A stretch of DNA of 64,000 bases, taken from positions 62,001-126,000 of the forward strand of contig NZ_QEOL01000016.1 of NCBI RefSeq assembly GCF_003096715.1, in the 5' to 3' direction. The translations under genes were made by a program, and so were the position numbers. Under the pieces are notes generated by a model. That model was given only the letters and a program-made list of their open reading frames with translations, was not told where the DNA came from and made no database searches. Position 1 is the stretch's first letter. Each line of letters opens with the position of its first letter. Below are positions 9,245 to 17,346 of the stretch, piece by piece. The stretch comes from Paraburkholderia silvatlantica (GTDB lineage: Bacteria; Pseudomonadota; Gammaproteobacteria; Burkholderiales; Burkholderiaceae).

Positions 9245-10060
9245 TTACTGCGCCGCGCTTTCCTCTGCTGCGAATCCCGCTGCACCGCCAAGGGTGCCGG
9301 TGGGCCGGAACTCGCTGGGCGGCACGCCCAGTTCGCGGCGGAACATGTCACTGAAGCTGCTGGGGAGATAGCCCAGCAAACGCGCCACGGCGCTCACGGG
9401 CTCGCCTTGCGCGAGGCGCGACACCGCGAGCGCGAGCTGCACCTGGCGGCGCCACTCCGCAAACCCCATGCCAAGCTCGCGCGTGAAGAGCCGCGAGAGC
9501 GTGCGCACGCTCGCGCCCACCCACGCCGCGTGCTGTTCGAAGCCAATATCGGCCGAGGGGTTGTCGATCACCGCGCGGCACAGCGTGGCGAGGCGGCGGT
9601 CAGACGCATCGGGCAGCGGGATGCGCAGCGTGGAGCGCGGCGCCTGGGCGAGTTCGATCGATGCGAGGCGATAGGCAGCGTCGAGCCAGGCGTCGTCTTC
9701 GCGCGCGCGTTCCGCGAGGCCCGTGATGAGTTCGCGCAGCAGGCCGTTGACCTCGAATACTTCGCACCGCTCGCTCAGGTGCCGGCTGTCGCGTTCGTGC
9801 AGATAGAGATTGCGCATTTCGACGGCGCTCAGCATGTGAATGGCGTGCTGCGTGCCGGGCGGCAGCCACACGGCACGCTGCGGCGGCACGACGAGCGCCT
9901 CGCGCTCCACCTCGACCCACATCACGCCGGAGACGGCGTAGAGGACCTGTGCCCAAGTATGCGTGTGCGGCTCGATCCGGAGGCCGCGCGGGTATTGGCG
10001 AGCGAGCGAACGGCCGCGCCCGGGCTCGTCGTCGAGTTCGGGCGGCGCGGCTTGGGGCAT
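9245..10060 (-). CDS. AraC family transcriptional regulator with N-terminal cupin
   Basis: One-component DNA-binding regulator, 271 aa. The N-terminal half is a cupin-type sensor (IEPHTHTWAQVLYAVSGVMWVEVE, then VWLPPGTQHAIHML). The C-terminal third carries two AraC helix-turn-helix units: VGASVRTLSRLFTRELGMGFAEWRRQVQL and ARLLGYLPSSFSDMFRRELGVPPSEFR. I placed the start at 10060 because GGAGA lies just upstream and the longer frame would run into the divergent ATPase gene. Members of this cupin-AraC group often control a neighbouring transporter or enzyme gene, but the target is not evident here. Confidence 0.9.
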   Translation of the reverse strand: MPQAAPPELDDEPGRGRSLARQYPRGLRIEPHTHTWAQVLYAVSGVMWVEVEREALVVPPQRAVWLPPGTQHAIHMLSAVEMRNLYLHERDSRHLSERCEVFEVNGLLRELITGLAERAREDDAWLDAAYRLASIELAQAPRSTLRIPLPDASDRRLATLCRAVIDNPSADIGFEQHAAWVGASVRTLSRLFTRELGMGFAEWRRQVQLALAVSRLAQGEPVSAVARLLGYLPSSFSDMFRRELGVPPSEFRPTGTLGGAAGFAAEESAAQ

Positions 10061-10235
10061 TGGGGGTCTCCGGGTGACAGGTGAGGCGTGCGAGCCTCGT
10101 GTGGCGATCGTCACGCTAGCATGGTTGGACGTGTGCCGGAAGCGCGGCCGAGGCGCTGCCGCGCTGTCGCGGTGCGCCAGGCACCGGTAATATGAGACGA
10201 TTGGCGGATCGCGCCAGCGCCCCGTATCCCCCTTC

Positions 10236-11468
10236 ATGAACGCAACCGATCCGGCACTGCAAGACGAAGACCCGTTGGGCCTCTACACCCGCGGCGCCGG
10301 CCGGGCACGCGAATGGTGGCGCGTCTCGCCTTCCGGGCGCGCGCATATGTACCGCATCGAGCACGGCCAGGGCGAAGACGGTGCGGTCGGTGAAGTCGAC
10401 ATCGACACCGAAATCGATCTGGACAATCTCGAAGCGAAGTTGCTCAAGTGGCGTCGCGAGGGCTTCGTTTCCGAAGCGCAGCGCGCCGATGAAGCGCGAG
10501 CCGCACAGGCGGGCAGCGCATTTTCCGTGGCCTTGCAACGGGCTGTCGAAGCGGCGTGCGAGGCCAAAGCGGCTCAAGTCAGGCTGCAAACCCACACGCC
10601 CTTCGTGCGCATCGGCAATGTAGACCTGCCGCGCGGCGAGCCGAACGCGCTCGTGCCGCGTGTGAACGCGGCCTACCTCTTCACCGGACGCGGCGGCGAC
10701 ATCGTTCAGGATATCGTAGAAAATCGCCGCGTCATGCTGATCGGTCATACAGGTTCGGGCAAGACGAGCTTCATCGAGCAGGTGGCGGCGCGCGCGGGCT
10801 ATGGCGTGCTGCGCGCGAACATGAACGGCCAGACCACCATCGGCGACTTTGTGGGCTTCTGGACCGTGAAGGGCGGCGAGACGATCTGGGTGGACGGCGT
10901 GCTGCCCGTGGCGATGCGCGAGGGCTACTGGCTGATCATCGACGAACTCGATTTTGCCGAGCCGTCCATTCTCGCCGTGCTCACCGCCGTGCTGGAACCG
11001 AACGGCCGCCTGCTGCTCAAGGAGCGCGGCAACGAGATCGTCGAGCCGCATCCGTCGTTTCGCCTCTTCGCCACCGCGAACGCCGCGGGCGCGATGAGCG
11101 CGTACCGCCACCTGTACCAGGGGGCGAACCTGCTCAACGAGGCGTTTCTCGACCGCTGGCGCGTCTACCTGTTCGACTATCTCTCACTTGAAGAGGAAAC
11201 CGAAGTATTGCTGCGCACGCTGCCGGTGATCACGCGGCAGCTCGCGCACACACTCGCTGCCATCGCCGCCGACTGCCGGGCCGCGTTCGCCCGCGAAGAT
11301 CTTGCGAGCGCGTTCTCCACGAGGCGCCTGATCGACTGGGCCGAACTCATGCTGCGCACCGGCGATGTCGAACGGGCGGCGGGGCCGGCGATCTACGCGA
11401 AGGTGAGCGCGGACGATGCGGCGCTTATCCGCAGCGTCATCCGGCATCACGTGATCTTCGACGCGTGA
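10236..11468 (+). CDS. AAA+ ATPase, CobS/MoxR-like
   Basis: AAA+ ATPase of 410 aa related to the CobS subunit of aerobic cobaltochelatase and to MoxR chaperones. Walker A is GHTGSGKT (residues 170-177), Walker B is WLIIDELDFA (about 229-238), and sensor-1 is LFATANAAG. The first 110 residues are a charged N-terminal extension. It overlaps the downstream VWA-protein frame by 4 bp if that gene starts at 11465, the classic AAA+/VWA pairing. No CobN-type large subunit or other cobalamin gene is nearby, so a MoxR-type protein-maturation or remodelling role is more likely than cobalt insertion. Function is inferred from family only. Confidence 0.88.
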   Translation: MNATDPALQDEDPLGLYTRGAGRAREWWRVSPSGRAHMYRIEHGQGEDGAVGEVDIDTEIDLDNLEAKLLKWRREGFVSEAQRADEARAAQAGSAFSVALQRAVEAACEAKAAQVRLQTHTPFVRIGNVDLPRGEPNALVPRVNAAYLFTGRGGDIVQDIVENRRVMLIGHTGSGKTSFIEQVAARAGYGVLRANMNGQTTIGDFVGFWTVKGGETIWVDGVLPVAMREGYWLIIDELDFAEPSILAVLTAVLEPNGRLLLKERGNEIVEPHPSFRLFATANAAGAMSAYRHLYQGANLLNEAFLDRWRVYLFDYLSLEEETEVLLRTLPVITRQLAHTLAAIAADCRAAFAREDLASAFSTRRLIDWAELMLRTGDVERAAGPAIYAKVSADDAALIRSVIRHHVIFDA

Positions 11469-11482
11469 GTGCGGAGGCGCCT

Positions 11483-13258
11483 GTGTCCAGCTTGCAGAAC
11501 GAAACAGCGAGTTTGCCGGCGAGCGCCGATCCCGCGGGCGCGCTCGGCCGCCTGGCGCGGGTGCTGACCGGCGACTCGCGCGTGAGCGTGACGTTCGGCG
11601 CTGGCGAGCCGCGCGTGGAAGGCGAACGCTTCGTGCTGCCCGCGCCCCTCGCGCGTGACGGCGCGAGTGAAGCCGCACTGCTCGGCGCGCTCGATTTGCT
11701 GGCGGCGCGCCATCGCTACAGCGAAGCGGCGCGTCTCGACACGCCGCAAGCCGGCATGACGGGGCGCATTGCGCAGGCGATCGAGGACCGTCGCGTGCTC
11801 GCTCGACTCGCGCGGGCGTTTCCCGGCGCGCGACGCTACGCGCAAAGCTGGCGTACGCAGCGCGGCGAGGCAGTCGCCAGACGCTGGCCGAAACTGGCGT
11901 GGCGCGAGCGCCTTGCCTGGGCGATCGAGCGTACGCTGTGGGATGAAGCGCCGGGCATGCTGGAGCGCGATGGCGCAGCGCTTGCCGCCGCGCTGCGCGC
12001 GATCGACGCCGAGCTAGGCGCGGCCCGCGCGAGCCAGTCGACGCGCGCGAGCCTGAGCGCCGCCGCAGCGATCGTGGCGGGCGTGCGCTCGCTCGCGTCG
12101 CGCGGAGCGAACAACATGATGCAGGCCGCGGGCCCGGCCGAAGGGCTCGACGACGACTCGGCGCGGCTCGCGCAGGCGATGGACGAATCCGTCGAGGACG
12201 ACGGGGTCGAACCGCCGGCCGGCACTGCGCAGCCGGATGACGCCCGTGACGGTGACGACGGCACGTCAGCACGCGCGCGCGCCGCGTCCGATTCCGCCGC
12301 TGGCGCTCCGCTTTCCGAAGCGGATGCGCCGCACGCCGCCACGCATCACCGCCCCGCGCCAGGGCGCCCACATCTGTCGATTCCGCTGACCACGGATTAC
12401 GACGTCGTCACCGATCTTACGGGCCGCGGCGACGCCGCCGCCTGGCGCAGGCTGCGCGCATTGGCGCGCGCGGAGACCGGCGCGCTCAGGATCCAGCTCG
12501 AGCGCTTGCTCAAGGCCGACGAACTCACGCACTGGAAGCGCGAGCAGGAGCGCGGCGAGATCGACCGCGCGGCGCTCGCGCGTCTCGCCGCCTCGTGCGG
12601 CTACCGCACGCCGTTTCGCGTGGCGCGGCATGCGAGCGGGCGCGACACGGTCGTCACGCTGCTGCTCGACCTGAGCGGCTCGATGGCGGGTCGCAAGATC
12701 GAGCTGGCGCGCCTGTGCGCGGCGGCGCTCGCCGATGCGCTCACGCAGCTCGCCTTCGATTCGGAAGTGCTCGGCTACAGCTCGCTCGAAGCGCCGGAAT
12801 TGCGCGCGCGCTACGAGCGCGCACGCGCGGCCGGCGTCGATCTGCGGGCCTATAACCGCTTCGTCGAGCGGCTGGATCTGCGCGTATTCAAGCGCTTCGA
12901 CTCACGCGACCTGAGCGGACTCGCGGCCATCGAGTGCGGCCATGAAAACCCCGACGGCGAAGCGCTCGCCTGGGCGGCGGCGCGGCTCGCGCGGCGCAAG
13001 GCGCGCCGGCGGCTGCTTTTCGTCCTCTCGGACGGCTATCCTTCGACGAGCGACGGCGACCCGGCTGTGTTGCGCAGCGACCTGCTTGCGCGCGTGCAGG
13101 CGGTCAAGGAGCAGGGCATCGAGCTGGTCGGCATCGGCATACTGGACGACGCCGTCGAGGCGTTCTATCCGGATGCCGTGGTGGTGCGCAAGCTGCACGA
13201 GCTGCCGGCCACCGCGTTCGCGACGCTGAGCCGCCTGCTCGCGGGCCGGCGGCACTGA
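11483..13258 (+). CDS. CobT-like VWA domain protein
   Basis: Partner of the upstream AAA+ ATPase, about 591 aa. The C-terminal third is a von Willebrand A domain with an intact MIDAS motif (DLSGSMAG, near residue 396) and a second acidic site (VLSDGYPSTSDGD). An acidic linker (residues about 225-280) precedes it, as in CobT. Two starts are possible: a GTG at 11465 overlapping the ATPase stop but with no Shine-Dalgarno sequence, or a GTG at 11483 with GGAGG five bases upstream; I prefer the latter. In CobST and MoxR/VWA pairs the VWA subunit docks a substrate that the ATPase ring remodels; the client here is unknown. Confidence 0.85.
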   Translation: MSSLQNETASLPASADPAGALGRLARVLTGDSRVSVTFGAGEPRVEGERFVLPAPLARDGASEAALLGALDLLAARHRYSEAARLDTPQAGMTGRIAQAIEDRRVLARLARAFPGARRYAQSWRTQRGEAVARRWPKLAWRERLAWAIERTLWDEAPGMLERDGAALAAALRAIDAELGAARASQSTRASLSAAAAIVAGVRSLASRGANNMMQAAGPAEGLDDDSARLAQAMDESVEDDGVEPPAGTAQPDDARDGDDGTSARARAASDSAAGAPLSEADAPHAATHHRPAPGRPHLSIPLTTDYDVVTDLTGRGDAAAWRRLRALARAETGALRIQLERLLKADELTHWKREQERGEIDRAALARLAASCGYRTPFRVARHASGRDTVVTLLLDLSGSMAGRKIELARLCAAALADALTQLAFDSEVLGYSSLEAPELRARYERARAAGVDLRAYNRFVERLDLRVFKRFDSRDLSGLAAIECGHENPDGEALAWAAARLARRKARRRLLFVLSDGYPSTSDGDPAVLRSDLLARVQAVKEQGIELVGIGILDDAVEAFYPDAVVVRKLHELPATAFATLSRLLAGRRH

Positions 13259-13375
13259 AACCGCGCGGGCAACGGCGGCGGCGCTTTCCTTGCCGGACTG
13301 GGCACGTTGCGCTAACTTGAGCGGACAGGCGTTGCGCCGCCTGCCAACCCATCCATTGACGAATAGATACAGGTC

Positions 13376-14506
13376 ATGCCAGGCCGCGATTACCGACCCG
13401 TGGATTACGACCGCCTCTACTACCGGCTCGATCTCGAGCCGGGGGCGAGCGAGGCGGACATCAAGCATCACTATCGCCATCTCGCGCAGATCCTGCATCC
13501 CGACAAATGGCGGCATCCTACCGCCGCCTCGATGCGCTGGGCCGACGACCAGTTCAAGCGCGTCAAGGAGGCGCGCGAGCTGCTCGAGGCGTACTGGTCC
13601 GTGCATCATGCGCCGCCGGTGAGCCGCTCCGCGCTAAGCGTCGCGCAGGCCGAGGCGCTGCACGCGCAGATGCAGGCGCTGCTGGCGCAGCGCGAACGCG
13701 TGCGCGCCGAACTCGACGGCCTGCGCGCCGAGCGCACGCGTACCCTCGACGAACTCCAGCGCATGCGGACCGAACGCGACTCGCTGCACGGCGAACTCAC
13801 GGGGCTGCGCGACGAAGCGGATGCCGCGCAGCCACGCGAGCCGCACGCCGCAACCGAGTCTCAAACCGATGACCTGCACGCGCGCTCAGGCGGCGTGCGG
13901 GATTTCCTGTTTGCGAAATTCGACGACCCGTCGCGGGGCTGGCTGCTGACGCTCTCCGCCAGCGTGTTCGCGTGCGTCGTGATCTTCGTCGTTGCGCACT
14001 GGATCGCGGGCTTGCTGCTCGCGCCCATTGCGCGCTTCGAGCTTGGCCGCTGGCTCACGCATATTCTTCAGTGGGCGCTAGTGGCGGGCGGCGTGGTGCT
14101 GACGTTCGGCTGGGGCTGGTCGCAGCGCACGCTTTATCGCGCCGCGCGTGCCGGGCGCGAGCACCCGGTGGCTCTGCCTGCCGATGAAACGCGCCTGCGC
14201 GTGAGCGCCGCATTGCGTCATGAGGCGCACTACGGAGCCGAGTGGAGCATCGAATCGTACGAGGCCGCGCCCGACGAAACGCAATTCACGCTGCGTGCGG
14301 TCATGCGTTTCTCGCCAGGCTCGCAAACTGGCATACGGCGCCACATGGTGGCGTTCCGCTGCCGGGCGCAGACGACCGGCGCCGCGCAGACGGCGCTCGT
14401 GTACGACTTCTCTGTGGCGGCTCCCACGTGGTGGCTCGTACCCGCCGCGCGCGTGGTGCGTGACCTGCGCAAGCGGCTCGACGCCGATCTCGGAGCGCCG
14501 CGCTGA
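13376..14506 (+). CDS. J-domain protein with coiled coil and two transmembrane helices
   Basis: A membrane-anchored DnaJ-type co-chaperone of 376 aa. The J domain spans residues 6-70 with the essential HPD at 41-43. Residues about 88-150 form a heptad-rich coiled coil (repeated AELDGLR/RTRTLDELQRM-type segments). Two hydrophobic helices lie near 181-205 and 222-246. The C-terminal 120 residues have no family I recognise. It lies 117 bp after the VWA gene on the same strand, which suggests functional linkage with the AAA+/VWA pair. The HPD motif indicates it should stimulate an Hsp70 ATPase. The ribosome binding site is weak. Confidence 0.85.
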   Translation: MPGRDYRPVDYDRLYYRLDLEPGASEADIKHHYRHLAQILHPDKWRHPTAASMRWADDQFKRVKEARELLEAYWSVHHAPPVSRSALSVAQAEALHAQMQALLAQRERVRAELDGLRAERTRTLDELQRMRTERDSLHGELTGLRDEADAAQPREPHAATESQTDDLHARSGGVRDFLFAKFDDPSRGWLLTLSASVFACVVIFVVAHWIAGLLLAPIARFELGRWLTHILQWALVAGGVVLTFGWGWSQRTLYRAARAGREHPVALPADETRLRVSAALRHEAHYGAEWSIESYEAAPDETQFTLRAVMRFSPGSQTGIRRHMVAFRCRAQTTGAAQTALVYDFSVAAPTWWLVPAARVVRDLRKRLDADLGAPR

Positions 14507-14525
14507 AGCGGCAGCGCCATCGCTT

Positions 14526-14738
14526 TCAGTCGATGATGAAAAGTTTTGCACCCGTGCGGGTGTACGACGGGTGCACCTCGGCGTTGTCGCCCACCTGATA
14601 GCTCATGCGGAGCGTGAGGACGCACTTGCGCCCGTCGTCGAGCGTCGTTTCGAATTCGCCTTCGAGGCTGAACAGAATGCGCCCCCTCTTGCACCAGTGA
14701 TCAGCGAGGTAGCGCGGCGAGTAGTCGACCATGCGCAC
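14526..14738 (-). pseudogene. C-terminal fragment of a DHCW-motif cupin protein
   Basis: The frame encodes 70 residues (DYSPRYLADHWCKRGRILFSLEGEFETTLDDGRK..., ending TGAKLFIID) that match my recollection of the second half of DHCW-motif cupin-fold proteins, which are about 110 aa. The ATG used here corresponds to an internal Met. Reading further upstream in the same frame gives no resemblance to the missing N-terminal part, so the gene looks truncated. It sits at the edge of a region of other gene scraps. Confidence 0.55.
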
Positions 14739-14785
14739 GCGGATCGGGTTCGGGGGTATCCGTTGATTTTTTCGTCGGGTGCCTC

Positions 14786-14938
14786 TTACGGCTCGACCGC
14801 TTGATCAGGCGGGGGAAAGGCGAGTGCATCGGCGGGAAGCGTCTCGCGATGATCAGTAACGTGTCGGCTGCCATTCGCCAGCCAGTAGACCGTTCCCCTG
14901 AAGTCGGGCACTACCCGCCACTGGTCATCGACGATGTC
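14786..14938 (-). pseudogene. Gene scrap resembling a phage tail-fibre/assembly protein fragment
   Basis: Immediately after the SymE-like stop codon, the same frame stays open for 50 residues (starting DIVDDQWRVVPDFRG, then VYWLANGSRH, ending PPPDQAVEP) with no ATG. The WRVVPDFRG...LPADAL pattern recalls segments of phage tail-associated proteins, but I am not certain of the family. It is best read as a remnant of a mobile element. Confidence 0.3.
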
Positions 14939-15220
14939 CTATCCTCGATCAGGCGAGATGGTGAGGCAGTGGTTGCGGTAATCGAAGGCAAAGCGCATGC
15001 GCTGACCGGGCACAAAGCTCGCCCGTTGCAGCCAGATATCGGCAACCTGCATCCAGGGGATGAAGGCCTGTGTTGAGTTGGTGGTGGTCAGCGGGTCGTA
15101 TGGGTTGCCGCCCATGCGGCACGCGCTTCGTTTACGGTACTGCGGGACTCCCTTCCTTAACGGCTTCGTTTGCCGGTCGGCTGCGTGGGCGCCGCCGGTG
15201 CAGCGGCGAGTTGCGCCCAT
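14939..15220 (-). CDS. SymE-like toxin (possible remnant)
   Basis: The C-terminal part (FIPWMQVADIWLQRASFVPGQRM, then LTISPD) fits the SymE fold, whose signature is a PW-x-x-x-x-x-x-WL-x-x-A-F-x-x-G stretch followed by a short beta strand. SymE proteins are SOS-associated type I toxins with an AbrB-like fold. The start is uncertain: the longest frame begins at 15220 and overlaps the repressor fragment, while an internal ATG at 15115 gives a shorter product. A purine-rich GGAAGGGAG precedes the core but has no start codon at the right spacing. It may therefore be a decayed copy. Any antisense SymR-type RNA cannot be recognised by eye. Confidence 0.5.
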   Translation of the reverse strand: MGATRRCTGGAHAADRQTKPLRKGVPQYRKRSACRMGGNPYDPLTTTNSTQAFIPWMQVADIWLQRASFVPGQRMRFAFDYRNHCLTISPDRG

Positions 15221-15342
15221 CGCTTGGCGTCGTGCATGTGCAGGACGCTGGCAATCACGGTCCCGATGGCTTCGCGTTCCTTCGGATCAAGCCTGGAGAC
15301 GGCTTCGAACTGGAGTTTGAGTCGTTCGTCCGGACCTCGCAT
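15157..15342 (-). pseudogene. C-terminal remnant of a phage-type XRE repressor
   Basis: About 60 residues (GPDERLKLQFEAVSRLDPKE, then VIASVLHMHDAKRW) correspond to the helical tail that follows the helix-turn-helix domain in short phage-type XRE regulators. The DNA-binding domain that should precede it is absent: upstream in the same frame there is no HTH sequence. The gene is therefore beheaded, supporting past insertion and decay of a mobile element here. Confidence 0.5.
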
Positions 15343-15680
15343 CCCGCGGGGGCTATCTCTGGCATGAAAGCGCTGCTCTGATCAATCCGCTTCTGGGAGC
15401 GCCTCGGTACAGCATGCGCAGGTTAGCAAACGTGCGCGGCGCGATGCCGCGTCGGCACGCCGGAGAAGCGATGCGGACGAGACGACACAATGTCGCACAA
15501 GTGACAGAAATCAGACACAGACCTGACGCAGCACAGGCCCGCGCGCGGGCGTGCTTTTTGTGACTTTTCACAATCACCTTATCCGCTTTCCCAGTTCTCC
15601 TGGCGCGGACAAGCCCGTAGCATGGACATGAAACGCGGCACCTCGCACACAAGCCGCGACTTGATTTCATGGAGACGAAC
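15343..15680. other. Non-coding stretch at the right edge of the remnant region
   Basis: About 340 bp with no supported gene. It contains the hairpin at 15531-15559 and the upstream region of the acyl-CoA ligase gene, including a relatively AT-rich segment near 15555-15590 that could hold its promoter. No clean -35/-10 pair was identified. Confidence 0.4.
15531..15559 (+). terminator. Possible rho-independent terminator
   Basis: A GC-rich dyad (GCAC...GCCC with complementary GGGC...GTGC around a GCGCGC centre) is followed directly by TTTTT. No intact plus-strand gene lies immediately upstream, so it may be left over from the lost element, or it may insulate the acyl-CoA ligase gene downstream. 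Confidence 0.4.
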
Positions 15681-17306
15681 GTGTCGAAAGCCCCCTGGCT
15701 CGCCAGCTATGGCGAGATCCCTGCCACCATCGATCCCGATCGGCATCTGTCACTTGCGCATATGTTCGACGAAGCGATGCGCGAACATGCGCACCGGCCG
15801 GCATTGCGCGCAGGCGGTGCCACGCCGGGCGACGCTTCGCTCAGCTACGCCGACGTCGATCGTCTTTCGCGCAATTTCGCGGCGTATCTGCAGCACGCGG
15901 GCGTGAAGAAGGGCGACCGTGTCGCCGTAATGTTGCCGAACCTGCTCGCGTTTCCCATCGCGCTGATCGGCATCGTGCGGGCAGGGGCGGTGCAGGTGAA
16001 TGTGAATCCGCTCTATACGCCGCGTGAGCTTCAGCACCAGTTGGCTGATTCCGGCGCCCAAACGCTCGTGGTGTTCGACGGTGCGTTGCCGACTTTCGAT
16101 GCGATCAAGGCGAATACGGCCGTGCGGACCGTGTTGAACGTTGCCGCAAGCGATTGCACAAACGCGAGCGGCGAGCGCGCCGCGCAGCCCGGCTCGTTTG
16201 CGGCGGCGCTCGCACAGGGTGCCGGCTTGCCGTTCGAAGCCCCCACGTTGTGCGGCGCCGACCCGCTCTTCCTGCAATACACGGGCGGCACGACCGGGCT
16301 TTCCAAGGGCGCGCTGCTCACGCATCGCAACCTCGTCGCCAACGTCGAGCAGTTCAAGACCTTCATGCCGGGCTTCATGAACCCGGGCGAGGAAGTCGTC
16401 GTCACCGCGCTGCCGCTTTATCACATCTTTGCGCTCACGGTGAATCTCATCGTCTACTTCTCGATCGGCGCAGAGAACTGGCTCATTGCGAACGCGCGCA
16501 ATCTCGATGGCGTGATCGACGTGTTCAAGGCCGCGCGTCCTACGAGCTTCATGGGCGTGAATACGCTCTATGCCGGGCTCGTTGCACATCCGCGCATCGG
16601 CGAAGTCGATTTTTCGCGCCTGCGGCTCGCGGGCGGTGGCGGCGCGGCGATCATTCCGACGGTGTCAGAACGCTGGCAGGCCATGACGGGCGGTTTCATC
16701 CGCGAAGGTTACGGGCTTTCGGAGACGAGCCCGGTGCTGTCGTTCAATCCGGGGAGCGTCGACCGTTTCACGGGTACGACGGGACTGCCGGTGCCCTCCA
16801 CGGACATCAAGCTGATGAACGACGGCGTCGAAGCCGCGCCGGGCGAGCCGGGCGAGATCTGCGCGAAGGGCCCGCAGGTGATGCACGGCTACTGGAACCA
16901 GCCCGAGGCCACGCGCGCCGCCTTTACGGACGATGGCTACTTTCGCACCGGCGACGTGGGCGTGTTCGACGCGCGCGGCTTTCTGCGCATTGTCGATCGC
17001 TCGAAGGACATGATCCTCGTTTCGGGCTTCAACGTGTATCCGAATGAAATCGAGGCGGTCGTGACCGCGCTGCCGGGCGTGGCCGAATGCGCGTGCGTGG
17101 GCGTGGCCGACGAACGAAGCGGCGAGGCCGTGCGCGTGTTCGTGGTGCCCGCGCGTGAGGCGGTGCTGAGCGAGGCAGCCGTGATCGCGCATTGCCGGGC
17201 ACAACTCGCGGCGTACAAGGTGCCGCGCGTGGTGAGCTTCGTCGAGGCGCTGCCGAAGTCGACGGTAGGCAAGATCTTGCGGCGGGAACTGCGCGACACG
17301 GAGTGA
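15681..17306 (+). CDS. Long-chain acyl-CoA ligase (AMP-binding), FadD-like
   Basis: Adenylate-forming enzyme, 541 aa, that activates a fatty or related carboxylic acid to its CoA thioester using ATP. The P-loop is YTGGTTGLSKG, the A5 motif is GYGLSETSPV, the A7/A8 motifs are YFRTGDVG and RSKDMILVSGFNVYP, and the catalytic Lys lies in PKSTVGKILRREL near the C-terminus. I prefer the GTG at 15681 because GGAGA lies 5 nt upstream; an in-frame ATG at 15669 has no ribosome binding site. It stands alone, convergent with the PucR gene. Exact chain-length preference cannot be read from sequence. Confidence 0.88.
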   Translation: MSKAPWLASYGEIPATIDPDRHLSLAHMFDEAMREHAHRPALRAGGATPGDASLSYADVDRLSRNFAAYLQHAGVKKGDRVAVMLPNLLAFPIALIGIVRAGAVQVNVNPLYTPRELQHQLADSGAQTLVVFDGALPTFDAIKANTAVRTVLNVAASDCTNASGERAAQPGSFAAALAQGAGLPFEAPTLCGADPLFLQYTGGTTGLSKGALLTHRNLVANVEQFKTFMPGFMNPGEEVVVTALPLYHIFALTVNLIVYFSIGAENWLIANARNLDGVIDVFKAARPTSFMGVNTLYAGLVAHPRIGEVDFSRLRLAGGGGAAIIPTVSERWQAMTGGFIREGYGLSETSPVLSFNPGSVDRFTGTTGLPVPSTDIKLMNDGVEAAPGEPGEICAKGPQVMHGYWNQPEATRAAFTDDGYFRTGDVGVFDARGFLRIVDRSKDMILVSGFNVYPNEIEAVVTALPGVAECACVGVADERSGEAVRVFVVPAREAVLSEAAVIAHCRAQLAAYKVPRVVSFVEALPKSTVGKILRRELRDTE

Positions 17307-17313
17307 GGCGAGG

Positions 17314-17346
17314 GCGCGGCGCGCCGCGTCATTCAGCGCGCCGCGC
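17314..17346. terminator. Bidirectional hairpin between convergent genes
   Basis: Perfect 11-bp inverted repeat, GCGCGGCGCGC and its complement, around an 11-nt loop. It lies between the acyl-CoA ligase stop and the end of the PucR gene, whose stop codon falls in the loop. There is no clear U-run, but position and symmetry fit a shared terminator. Confidence 0.5.

Noticed and set aside
10236..13258. Aerobic cobaltochelatase genes cobS and cobT
   Set aside because: No CobN-type subunit or cobalamin genes are present and a J-domain gene follows, so only 'CobS-like' and 'CobT-like' are justified.
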